Positions 46,248 through 57,002 of a stretch of DNA of 64,000 bases are shown in pieces. The notes under the pieces were generated by a model. That model was not told the origin of the DNA, made no database searches, and worked only from the letters and a program-made list of their open reading frames with translations. The DNA comes from Anaeramoeba flamelloides. Lineage: Eukaryota; Metamonada; Anaeramoebidae. The position numbers were made by a program, and so were the translations under genes. The stretch's first letter is position 1, and each line of letters opens with the position of its first letter. Where the stretch lies: NCBI GenBank assembly GCA_027625915.1, contig JANTQA010000033.1, positions 5,394,001 through 5,458,000 on the forward strand, given 5' to 3'.

Positions 46248-46446
46248 TACAGTCAGTTTCACTTTTAAGGCACAAACTTTCAACGAAATTTAAGGCACAA
46301 AAAAAAATCTCAAATTAAAGCACAAAATTCAACTTCTAGTAAAAATAAATTGTAAAAAAAAATCCAAATTTTGTACCTTAAATTGAGATTTTATTGTGCC
46401 TTAAATTTCGTTGGAAGTTTGTGCCTTAAAAGTGAAACTGACTGTA
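46248..46446. mobile_element. Palindromic MITE, CAGTCAGTTTCAC family, best copy
   Basis: 199 bp with perfect ends: TA-CAGTCAGTTTCACTTTTAAG and TTAAAAGTGAAACTGACTG-TA. Sits between MITE copy A and the transposase gene. Other copies: 4321-4513 (decayed), 9169-9368, and a partial one at the window end. Confidence 0.92.
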
Positions 46447-46591
46447 ATGAAAGGCCGAAAATTGAAATCAAAAAAAAGAGACTCTAATGGAAGGTTTGTA
46501 TCATCAAAAATCATAAAAAAGAATTTTTTTTTGATTTTGAAAAAAAAACTCAAATAAAAAAGAAAAAATAAATGCTGATTACATTGATAAT

Positions 46592-48140
46592 ATGGTTTAT
46601 ATGTTGAAAAAAGGTTGTAGCTATAATCAGTTGAGTAGATTTGTTGATTTTTCAGAAAGAACCTATTACCAAGAAATTTGCAAGTTGAATAATCTCTTTT
46701 TAAATTTTATCCAGAAAAAAATTATTAGGATTTTGAAGAAATACCAAAAAAGGCAAATTGTGAAAGGGTATGATGGAAGATGGAGTTCAAGACGTTCTGG
46801 GAGAGAATGTACAGTTTCTTTAATTATTATTGATGGGATTATAGAGCTAAAAAATAAAGTCATATTTTCTGCTTCAATGAAGACTAGCGATGATGAAAAT
46901 TCCCAATTAGCACCTTTTTATTTTGAAAAAAAAATTCACAGTACACAAGTGTGAATATGAATGTTGTAAAAAATAGAGTTTTTTTGATTTTCTCAAAAAA
47001 TTGTGAGTTTCACACCGTTACCAAAGTTTTGATTATGGATATATCTATATCGGGTTAAAATTTTAAGTTAATAATGATTCTAAATCAAAAACCGCCTCGA
47101 AATTACAGATGTTTTGTTTTGAAAACAAAATTTTTTTTGGAAACAAAACATCTGTAATTTTGAGGCGGTTTTTGGTCTAAAATACTTATTTGCTTATTTA
47201 TATAATCTCATTTCTAAATCTCTATTTCCTAAACTTTGGTAACAGTGTGAAACTCACAATTTTTTGAGAAAATCAAAAAAAACTCTATTTTTTGCAACAT
47301 TCATATTCACACTAGTGTAGTTTAATGGAAGGTTATTTATTGCATCAGTCTTTTTGTTTTTTAAAGAAATTTGGCTTAAATTTGGTTGTAATTGTTCATG
47401 ATTTGGATTTGAAATCATTTGGAATTATCAAAAATATTTATGGAGAGGAAATAAAAGAGTATTTTGATATTAATCATTTTTTTACTTTTTATCAAAGGCA
47501 ATTTGAAAATTGGAGAAAGTCGAAGGAACGAATCAAATTAAATGTTTTACTGAGATGCTTTTCCTTTTCACGGCAGTTTTCAAAAAGATGGACTGATTGG
47601 TTAAAAAAATGTCTAAAAACTTATTCTAATAATTCCAATGATTTTCAAAAAATGGTATTTACATTTTTTAACCATTCAAAAAATCTGCATGAGAGTTGTA
47701 ATAAAAGTAAAAGTACTGGGGTAACAAAATTGGGATTTTTAGATTGTAATGATGAACATTTAGTCAAAAGAAAAACTTTTTTCAATAGAAAAAATTCACT
47801 TGAAATTCGACAAAAATTAACAAAAGAAGTAGAAGCTTTATTAAAAAATAAAATGAAATTATTTTTTGAAAAATATGGAGAAAAAATTTATAAAGGGAAT
47901 CGAACTAATGGTAATGAGTCTTTCAATGCTTTAATAGCTCGAAGGATTCCGAAAAATAATAATTACCCCAAAACATATATTGTTAGGGTTCTAAACAGTT
48001 GGGTTTGGTGGAATTGGAGAAGGGAATATGATTCTATTTTATCAAATTTTAAACCACAAAATAGCTATAAGTTTCATTCTACAAATCAAAAACTATCTTC
48101 TCCCAAAAAAAAATTTATTATAAAAAAAAATAAAAATTGA
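46592..48140 (+). pseudogene. Kolobok-like DDE transposase, interrupted by a MITE
   Basis: DNA transposase in two pieces, 46592-46941 and 47320-48140, separated by MITE copy B. Motifs: YDGRWSSRR followed by TVSLIIIDG (first Asp), SxLMEGYLL across the insertion site (compare the S..ME motif of Kolobok-type transposases), VIVHDLDLKSFG (second Asp) and RTNGNESFNALIARRIPK (Glu; the NEsxN...PK motif is typical of Kolobok). It ends in TGA, unlike the host genes. If the MITE and one TA were absent the frame would be continuous (codon AGT at the joint). No THAP or zinc finger is visible upstream; a TGA at 46538 closes the frame. A TTAA-CCC-type end lies downstream at 48321-48327. As it stands it could not make a full protein unless the MITE is spliced out. 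The exact superfamily (Kolobok against another DDE group) is inferred. Confidence 0.7.
46942..47319. mobile_element. Palindromic TA-target MITE, copy B, inside the transposase
   Basis: 378 bp including both TAs. Ends are TA-CACAAGTGTGAATATG and CATATTCACACTAGTG-TA, inverted along most of its length with a central AACCGCCTC...GAGGCGG palindrome. It interrupts the transposase between codons for IHS and LMEG with a clean TA duplication and no other loss. Confidence 0.93.
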
Positions 48141-48396
48141 ACCCAATTATATCAATCATTTTTTTCTCTTTTTTTATATTGTCTAACATTACTAAAAAAA
48201 AAATTATCAAATAATTTTTTAAAAAAATTTTTTAGAGAATCTACGATCACACGCCACTAATATAAAATACTCTTCTCTCGCCTCTCTCAAATTTTCGTCA
48301 TGTCTTATGGTGTAGCTACTCCCTTAAGAAATTTGAAAGTTCTTTCCCCAAATTCAAACAAAAAAAGTAAAAAATCATTTTTTATTTGTGTTTCAA
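48141..48396. promoter_or_regulatory. Transposon right end next to the VPS35L start
   Basis: The sequence GTGTAGCTACTCCC-TTAA at 48310-48327 matches the right-end style of the TTAA elements (CTAATCCC-TTAA, ACTCCC-TTAA) and is probably the right end of the transposase-bearing element. Only 69 bases separate it from the VPS35L ATG, so the host promoter or leader must lie within or overlap transposon sequence. Confidence 0.45.
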
Positions 48397-51300
48397 ATGT
48401 CAAAAACAATCAATTGGGCACCACTCGAAAGAGATTATGAAGAAGAAAAAGTTGCACATAACCTAATTCGTAGCAAAGCAACACTTCACCCACTAATGAA
48501 AAACTATGATCAAATAATGCGACGTAGGGATAAAGAAGAAAAAGAAAGACTCTCCAAATTAAAAAAAAAGGAAGAAGAAACGAACAAAAACAAAAATACA
48601 AACACAAAAACAAAAAGTAAAAGAAAAAAAAAGAGCTCAAGGCGTAAAAAGAAATTTAAAGGAGGGTTAACCTTTGAGTCTATTGATAACCCACTAAGTA
48701 ATACAAGCCTAACCAATGTACAACAACAAGAAGAAGAAGACGATGATTTTGTTGTCATTAAAAAAGATCCCTTAACGAGCGGTGTCGATCCTTTATCGAT
48801 CCAGGCAAAGGAGAAGAAAAACACACAAAGCTCACACCTTAATGAACAGTTTACAAGCAACTTTATATCTTGGGATGTGAAAAAGAAATCAATTTTATCC
48901 AAATACACGATGAGCGGTCATATTACGGTTATGGAAGGGTTTAAGGACGAAACCAGAGATTCACAGATTAGCTCCAGAGAAAACGAATCGATGATGTCTC
49001 AAGAGGAAAGAACTAAGCGCCGACTGGAATCCCTCTCTGTGACCAGCCAAACCAACGAAATCAAAAAGAAATTGGAAATGTCACAAGAGCAATATTTGAA
49101 AAGAATCAATAAAATTTCTAATCAATTAAAGACATACTGGAAAAAAGGGAAAAGAGTCGTTTCTCTTCGTTTGATTGTGCGTGCAGCAAAGGACTTGGCA
49201 AACACCTCTTGTCTACCCTTCTATCCTTCTCAATTTGTTCTTGTTTCAGATGTTCTAGACATGTTTGGAAGATTAGTTTTTGAAAGAATTAAAGACAAGT
49301 CGATCACAACCGACCCACTAACTGGTGGAACTACTGATCCTCTTCCGGGTAATTGTTTAATGATTAATTTATTTGTTATGTTTTTTTTCCTTCTATTGAT
49401 TTTATTTTGGTGATTTTTTGTTAAGGGACTAGTCTCTATTATTTTTTTTTTTTGACCAATTTCTAAATAAGAATTCATTACCTAGAAATATTGTTAATAT
49501 TGAAAATACCATTGTGAAAAAAATTTTGGTCATTAAAAAAAATTGGGTCAGTCAAAAATTTGTTTTCGTTTTTTAAAATAATATCTATTAGCAAAATGAT
49601 TTTTGATCAATGTACAATTTTATGAACAAATCTTACATTTAAGAAAAACCAAAGTCATTATCAATTATAATTTTCAAAGGCAATATTAAATTGTTGCATT
49701 TTGAGCTTTTAGAATTACTCTGGGACTCTAAAAAAGAAAAATTGAATTTTAATTGTGAACTTAACTAAAAATGTTAATTTTTTTTTATTAGATTACATTC
49801 CAAGATCAAGTTAGTCATTGTTTGGGAAGACCAAAAATTAATAAATGTTTTAAATAAAAGTTTGTCTTTGGGGATTTTTAGAATTTAAATGGTTTCTGAA
49901 ATCTTGGTATTTGGTTATTTTGAAGTTTTGATTGTAAAACATTAGTGAAAAACAATCTCTGCTGAAAAAATAGCTTTTTTGGAAGATTTTATGATTCAAT
50001 TGGGTTTTAAACGATATTTAAGATTAACCTTGATAAATTAACGTTAATTAACAATGATAAATATCTTATTGAATAAATAGATTTTAATATTTCCTAATAA
50101 ATAGTTCTCTTATTTTTAGTTAAGTTTACAATTAAAATTCAATTTTTCTTTTTTAGAGTCCCAGAGTAATTCTAAAAGCTCAAAATGCAACAATTTAATA
50201 TTGCCTTTGAAAATTATAATTGATAATGACTTTGTTTTTTCTTAAATGTAAGATTTGTTCATAAAATTGTACATTGATCAAAAATCATTTTGCTAATAGA
50301 TATTATTTTAAAAAACAAAAACAAATTTTTGACTGACCCAATTTTTTTTAATGAACCAAATTTTTTTCACAATGGATAAATCGGGATTTTCAAATCTAAG
50401 TAATTGACAAAAATTTTCTCAATCTCTATTAAATTTAGGTAAAAAAATTTAATAGAGATTAGTCTCTTAAGGATTACAATCCCTGAAATTTGAAAAAAGA
50501 TTATCTTGTGTAGGGTGAAGAGAGTTTTAGATTTGGTTCTTAGCTGATCTATCTTGTGCTTGGTAGGGATTTTAATGGTGGTTCAAAATGGCAATTTTTG
50601 ACAATTTATTTTTTTTTTTTCCGAAATCCAAATTGAAGAATGTAAGATTGATAGATTGATAGGTGTTCAAGAATAACTTTTGAATTTTGGATTTGTTGTA
50701 GAAAAGAATCTTGATTTACTTTTTTGTCAATTAACCAAATGAAAAAATAAAATTTTTTAAAAGCTCCCAATAAAACCAAGCCAAATGAAAAATTTCAATC
50801 AACAACCTACAAACCACATTTTTTTATTACTTACCTTATAGCCAATTAATCTTAAACTCTTCAATTCGGATTTCGGAAAAGAAAAAAATAAATTGTCAAA
50901 AATTGCCATTTTGAACCACCATTAAAATCCCTACCAAGCACAAGATAGATCAGATAAGAACCAAATTAACAAGTGATAACAAAAGTACACAAGATAATCT
51001 TTTTTCAAATTACAGGGATTGTAAACCTTAAGGGATTAGTAAACTAAAAAAATCTTCAAGTAAATTCAATAGCAAATTCAAAAAAATTTCACTGCATCTT
51101 GAAATTGATAAGTTGTAGTTCAAATATGATTAATACAATATCAAACTTACTTTTAATGCTATTTTCCGAAATGAATTATTGTTTTGAAAAGTTTGATCCA
51201 TTTTTCTCATTTTGAAAAAGTTCAAAATTCAACATATTTCTGAATTATTTCAAAAAAAAATTATTTTCTTTGAAAGAAGAAAGATATCTTAATATCTGTA

Positions 51301-54300
51301 AAGGGAAGTGTACAAAAATACACTTTAAAAATGAAACCACTAAGTTCTAAAATAACCCAGTTTAAAAAATCTACTTAATTTCCAAAAAAATTACAATAAT
51401 TATTTTGAAACATGAAAAAAATTAAATTTTTTGATTCAAAGAACAGTTCAAATCAATTTTTTTCTCTTCGTTTTATTGAACAAAAAAATCTGAGAAAAAG
51501 AACCAAACAATCAAATATTAAAAATTCTCCCGAAATACTTTTTTATAACCTGGAAAATTCAACTTTAAATCTAAAGAAATAATTTTTAATTTGATTATTT
51601 ATAATCAATAATTAATTTCCCAATCTTAATTATTTTAGTGAGTTACTAACAACCCAAAGATTAAATATATCAATAGACTTTACAATTATTTCTCAATTTT
51701 TTAAAATATTTTCAAACAAATAAAAAAAATTCAAATTAATAAATCTAATAAAAAAAAATAAAAGATATTATCAAATAAATGATTTTAATATAAACAGTTC
51801 CTTTTTTATACTAAGAAGATATTTGAAAAAGAATATTGCCTAATCTTTTATATTTCAAGAAAAATTTAAAAAATATTTGTGAATAAAATAGAAGATCAAT
51901 TTTTTTAAATCTTCAATGGATTCAATATTTGAATTATTTGTATTGTATTTTTAAAATAAGATTAAAGTTTAAATGTTATTTGTTCATACAGACTCTCAAA
52001 AATTACTCAAAGTGAGATTTCTTGAAAATATAAAAATTTTTTTGCAAATTTTTTTTTTTCTAATTTTATCCATAAATACAAACAAAAAAGTATCATATCT
52101 TTTGACTGAAAATATAATTGGAAAAATTAACTCTTTTAAAAATGATAACTCATCTCTCTAAAGTTGATAAATGAAGTTGCATATCGGGTTTGTTTGTACC
52201 ATTATGTAAATAATTACTCGATTTTACCTTTGGGGAAAAAAAATAAATAAGATTTACTAAACCCTTAAGGTTAGGATTCAAAATTGAAATCTAAATTTCA
52301 ATACATCAAACTAAACACCAGTTTTGTTTTGAATTAATTGTATTTTCTTCTGTATTAAAATAAACTTACTATCATTCCAAAATTATCCATATGAAAATTG
52401 AATTTCAATGATCGCTCAATGGTTACTTTTGCATTGACGATTTTTTCGAGAAGATGGCGGATTTTGAATCCAGTATATTCTTGTAAAAATAATCATTTAA
52501 ACCACATTTTAAAACAAATTTTTGTATTTAAAGCAAAAATAAATTCTGTACAAAATTAAACAAATAAATTTGAACTAATAAGATACAATTTTTTAATTTT
52601 AAAAATGTAAATTTCATTTTTTAATTAAAAAATTATAAGGAATATTTTAAATAAATTTAAAAAAAAAGAAAAAAATGCAATTTACGAAATTTTCACAAAA
52701 AGTTGGTTTCAAAATTATAAAAAATCACTTAGCCTTGAAACAAAAAATGATATTATTTTATACAAATACCTTATGAGATTTCGTAAATTGCATTTTTTGC
52801 AATTTTTTTTATTGAATTGTAAAGTCTTCATGAAGTTCAAGATGTATCTCTTTAGTTCAATTTCTCACACCCTTTCGTCGAAGTTTTCCAACAACAGCAA
52901 TAATATAAATTGAGATCTTTAATTTGATTTTTTTTGAATTATTCAAATTAAAAAAAAAATAGAAAACTAAATTAAGTTTGAAATACTTTGAATGACTGTG
53001 TCTATTTTAGATGATCTTTGAATTAGGATACACAAATTTAGTCACTTCAAAATTCTCACATTACCAGATGAAATGATTCCCAACTCTTTATAACCCTTAA
53101 CAATAATAATCAAATTAAAAAAATTGACAGTTACAAAAAAAGCATTTAAAAAGAGATAGTTTATCAGTCATTTTTTAATAGAAAAAATTACAAGATCTTG
53201 TAAAGCATGTCCAGATGTTTGTAGATGGGTTTGTTTTGATAATGGAATGACCAATACCAGAAATTGACAAAAAATTAATAATAATTTATAAAATTATCCA
53301 AGAATTTGGAATATACCCAATATTGATAAAACTTTAAAATAAACTCAATTATCTGAAATTAAATATTTAGGAATCTGGTTAGAGAAAGAAAACGGTTTAC
53401 AATAAAACTTCAAAAATAGTAAAAGATAGTTTTAAAAAAAGAAAAAAAAAATTACAAGCCAAAAAAAACTAGCAAATGGAGTAAAATTACAAATGTTCAA
53501 ATCGATGTGTACTAGTCAATTATTCTATGGACTAGTAATTTTTAACCTGACTCAAAAAGATTTTTACTCAGTTGATGTTTGGATAAATAAAAAAGTAACA
53601 AAATTTTTAAAAATCAATCCACATTCTACTCGTATAATTTATAATAAAAACTGAAGCAAAAATTAATCAAGTCAGAATCTCAATTTACAAAAGAAGAAAT
53701 AAACTCAAAAAGAAATTAGAACTTCTGGGGTTTTGAACAAATTTCAAAAAAATTAAAATATTCCAAAAAAAAAGACGAAAATTTTAGCTGAGAAATAGAA
53801 AATTTAAAATTATTAAATGTAAATCAAAAATGATTTAAGAAAAAACTTTATATTAAATAGTTCTGGATGGAAAGGTAAAAAATATTCAAAAAATATTAAA
53901 TATAATATCAACAAACAGTGTGTGGTAGAGTGCCGTGGAGTGCCTGGCCTTTCCAGAATTCAAAAGAAGAGAGAAAAATAAAAGATTTTACTCAATTCTT
54001 TAAAATTCTGGAAAAGTTATCAACGATTTATTTTATTTCTGGAATTAAAAAAAAAAACAAATGGCGCTTTTCTTGAGGTTTTCTATTTTATTTGTGAAGT
54101 GTTCTAGGTTTTTTTTACTTTAGAAATAAACCGAAAATTTATTAAAATTTTCTGTTTATTTCTAAAATAAAAAAAACCTAACGAAAATCTATTGATTTTC
54201 CAAATAAATAGAAAACTCAAAAAAACCTAACGAAAATCTATTGATTTTCCTAATAAACAGAAAACACAAGAAAAATTAACGGCGGTTTTCCAGGATTCAA

Positions 54301-57002
54301 AAGAATAGAGAAAAATCTTTGATTTTACTCAATTCTTTTAAAGTCTGGAAAAGCTAAAGGCTGTTTTTTTTTTACTTTTTGGAATAAACCGAAAATTTTT
54401 AAAATTTTCTGTTCATTTCAAAAATTAAAAAAAACCTAACGGAAAACAGGTGAACTTTTAGTAAAAACTCTTTAATTGGAAAATAATAATAATAATAATA
54501 ATGGAAATATATAAAAAAAAAAAAAGAAAAAATTCAATAAAAACAAAGAAATGTCCTTTGTTCTCTTATACACATTTATATATATATATATATATATAAT
54601 TATTTTTTGAAAAAAAATAAATTAAAAAATTTATAAAAATACATTACAATAGAAAATTTTACTCATGAAATTGTACCAGAAGTGGCAAAGGATACATGTT
54701 ACAATTGGTTATATAAAATTCTTTGCATTCGAGAATTAATTGCAAGAATTTATATTGAATTAGCTATTTTACCAATTTATAGATTCATTTCCAAGGACAT
54801 GCATATTATTGCATTATCAAGGATCTCAAGAATGATTAGAGGGTTAGCTGACCCCTTGGTAGCCGCGTATTGCCGAACCTATTTATTGAGAAAGGCATTA
54901 GAAATCTATCCTGATCTTAAGGAATTCCAATTTGAAGCATTAAACGATTATTTGATCTCATTTCAACAAATCGTCTCTGAGCCATATTTATCAAAAATTA
55001 AAAAATATCAAATCACAATGGGTGAATATATGAACCTTCACCGGCCATCAATTGAATGGATTTGTCAGTGTGTTGGTCATCGGGGAACCCTTGAAGAATT
55101 TAAAAATGTGCTACGCAAATATCAAAAAATATCAAAAAATTCCCTGGTGCTTTATGGAATTTTAGGATCCTTTAATCCTAAATTTATTGTAAATAATCTT
55201 TTAGATTTATTACCCTTAGTTAGGAAAGGTGATAATTATTTCCCACATTATTTAATCTACCAAGCTATTGGTAATCAATTATTATTAGAAAAGCCACCAA
55301 GAAAAAAAACAATGAGAATTTTGAATGAAATTTGGAAAGTTGTTTCTCGATTTGAAAAAATTGAAGAATATTTAAGTGTTTCTCGTGTTTTTATTGAATA
55401 TACAGTAAAATATTGTTCGGTAAGTGTTTTATTTGATTTTTTTTTTACGTGGAATATTGAAAATATAAAATTATTCATAATATTTGAAAAATCTAAATTA
55501 TTTGTAAAATTTAAAAAAAAAACCAAACCAAACCAAAAAACAAACAAAAAAAAAACAAAAAAAAACAATAAAAAAAAAAAAACAAAAAAACAAACAAATA
55601 AAAACAAACAAATAAAAACAAACAAAAACAAACAAACAAAAACAAACAATAAAAAAAAACAATAAAAATTCAACAGATGAAAGAAACATTAATATTAATG
55701 AAAGATATTCATCGGCATATTAGAAAATTATCCAAAGAAGACCTTCATAAAGTAAAAATCGAAATATTTACCATTATTGAAAGATTAATTATTCTTTCAC
55801 ACGATGTTACAAATTTATTATTGGTTGAAGAATTTACAAAATTAATGGATGTTGTTGTTATTGAATATAAAACAAGATTGGCCAAGAGGATTTTAGATTC
55901 CTTTTCGAAAAAGGATCAGGAGCCAACTGGTGATCCGTTAATTATTCATTTAATTTTCGAGCAAGCCAAAATCCTTCATGATTCTGTTAATATTTTATCA
56001 CATCCGAATGAAATTCGAAATGTTTCAAATCTAATTAACAACTATTTAGATCATGTCGAATTTGGCAAGGGTGTTGAAAAGCATTTAAATTTTTTAGTTG
56101 AAGCCAGGGACTCGTTTTCTAATTTGGACTTGGTGATTGCCAATCTAGCTATTAGAGCATTATCATTAGCGATGAAGACATTTTATATTGTGAAAAAAAA
56201 GCACACGCGTAAGACAGCTGCATTTGCAAAGGCGTGCCTTGCATATTGCTTTATCACAATCCCTTCGATTGAGGATTGCATAATAAGGCTAAAACTGTAT
56301 TCCTTATCAGGACAAATTTCCCTAATTAATGGATCGCACGCTCAGGCAGATACCTTTTTCAGAGAAGCCGTGACCTTATTTAAGGAAATTGCTCTCATCA
56401 AATCTGAAATGGAAAACGAAGAGAAATTTGAACGCGATTTGGTCGTCTTCCTTCAATCCTTTGCTAGTTTACTTGTTATCGTTCCTGGACACCCAACTTA
56501 TGGTGCATTTTATTTGATAAAGGGGCTCTTTAATGTTTTAAAGGATATCAAATGGACCGAAAAATCAAATTCCAATTTCAAGTTTTCAATGGCATTTTTA
56601 TCATTGTTTTCCGTTTATGCTCAGAAAAACTTCCCCTATCATGTCACAGGAATTGAATCAAACGACGTTTTATATGCTGGCTATAAGCAATACAAGGAAG
56701 AATTGCAAAGCTATTCAACAAAGCTATTGAAATCAATACTTAACTCGATTTATGAAATGGATGATAACACTGAACGAGGGAAACAAAACCAAGCAAATTC
56801 CGCTCTTGAACTTTTAAATTTGATTCTTATCTCCGCTCAACTCAATAATCAAATGTTGAATTTAGTTTGGAAATTATATGAAATAACAAAAAAATCGAAA
56901 AAAATTAATACTAAATATTTTAAAAATACTTTGAAATCTCTTTCAAATCAAAAAGGTGAAAAATATTTGCTTTTATATCTAAAAATTAAAAAAGACAACT
57001 AA
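48397..57002 (+). CDS. VPS35L: VPS35L, retriever complex subunit
   Basis: VPS35L (C16orf62) is the VPS35-like solenoid of retriever, which with VPS26C, VPS29 and the CCC complex recycles cargo from endosomes. Exons: 48397-49348, 54653-55419 and 55677-57002, joined with correct phases to 1014 aa (human 963). Recognisable blocks: FISWDVKKKSILSKYT, LPFYPSQFVLVSDVLDMFG, AKDTCYNWLYKILCIRELI, SRMIRGLADPLVAAYCRTYL, QQEPT-like DQEPTGDPLIIHLI, KHTRKTAAFAKACLAYCF followed by ITIPS, QADTFFREAV and LVIVPGHPTYG, each matching the animal protein in order. The frame is open to GTG at 48388, but the first ATG is 48397. Residues 45-90 are a K-rich insert. Intron 1 is 5304 bp and holds several transposons; intron 2 is 257 bp. 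Confidence 0.96.
49421..50470. mobile_element. TTAA foldback element E1 with ~400 bp arms
   Basis: 1050 bp. Ends are TTAA-GGGACTAGTCTCTATTA and TTTAATAGAGATTAGTCTC-TTAA. Much of it is a long inverted repeat: 49550-49790 (GGGTCAGTCAAAAATTTG, GGGACTCTAAAAAAGAAAAA) pairs with 50100-50345. The same family occurs at 7338-9566. No ORF. Confidence 0.88.
50467..51031. mobile_element. TTAA foldback element E2 with ~190 bp arms
   Basis: 565 bp. Ends TTAA-GGATTACAATCCCTG and CAGGGATTGTAAACC-TTAA. The arms also match through AAAAAAGATTATCTTGTGTA, TGATCTATCTTGTGCTTGGT and AATGGCAATTTTTGACAATT and their complements. It shares its left TTAA with E1 and its right TTAA with E3. A relic arm lies near 34065-34125. 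Confidence 0.88.
51028..52267. mobile_element. TTAA element E3 (family S)
   Basis: 1240 bp. Ends TTAA-GGGATTAGTAAAC and GTTTAGTAAATC as the complement of GATTTACTAAACCC-TTAA. Its interior 51420-51730 is homologous, in reverse, to the family S copies at 6820-7275 and 19780-20200. No transposase seen. The 62-codon frame at 51973 has no family features. Confidence 0.75.
52661..52810. repeat. Short hairpin element
   Basis: AAAAAATGCAATTTACGAAA and TTTCGTAAATTGCATTTTTT are inverted copies about 100 bp apart. Probably a small MITE or foldback. Confidence 0.7.
53190..53900 (+). mobile_element. LINE 3' fragment in VPS35L intron 1, decayed
   Basis: Pieces translate as LSEIKYLGIWLEKENG, LQMFKSMCTSQLFYGLVIFN and DVWINKKVTKFLKIN, paralogous to the LINE pieces at 8160-9153. 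Broken by stops, with the 5' part missing. The orientation is the same as the host gene. Confidence 0.75.
53949..54440. repeat. Two-module hairpin repeat
   Basis: Hairpin A (CTTTCCAG...CTGGAAAAG) occurs at 53949-54015 and again at 54286-54353. Hairpin B (AATAAACCGAAAATTT, loop, AAATTTTCTG then AAAAACCTAACG) occurs at 54106-54182 and 54368-54440. Between them are two tandem copies of a ~50 bp unit containing CCTAACGAAAATCTATTGAT (54178-54280). The G/C content of these words is higher than the surroundings. Confidence 0.8.
55420..55676 (+). other. 257 bp intron 2 of VPS35L, A/C-rich
   Basis: Begins GTAAGT and ends TTCAACAG. From about 55510 to 55665 it is a CAAA/CAAAC low-complexity tract with no pyrimidine run before the acceptor. 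The ORFs through it on both strands are artefacts. Confidence 0.9.

Larger units (their letters stand above)
49349..54652 (+). other. 5.3 kb intron 1 of VPS35L
   Basis: Begins GTAATT and ends TACAATAG; it splits one codon (G+AA, Glu) in phase 1. It contains three TTAA elements in a row (49421-52267), a hairpin element (52661-52810), a LINE fragment (53190-53900) and a two-module hairpin repeat (53949-54440), then (AAT)n at 54485-54502 and (TA)n at 54578-54598. It is by far the largest intron in the window. Confidence 0.93.

Noticed and set aside
53949-54440. CRISPR-like array
   Set aside because: Eukaryotic intron, only two copies of each hairpin and no regular spacer pattern.
55498-55689. 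Phe/Val/Cys-rich minus-strand ORFs across VPS35L intron 2
   Set aside because: Complement of the CAAAC tract.
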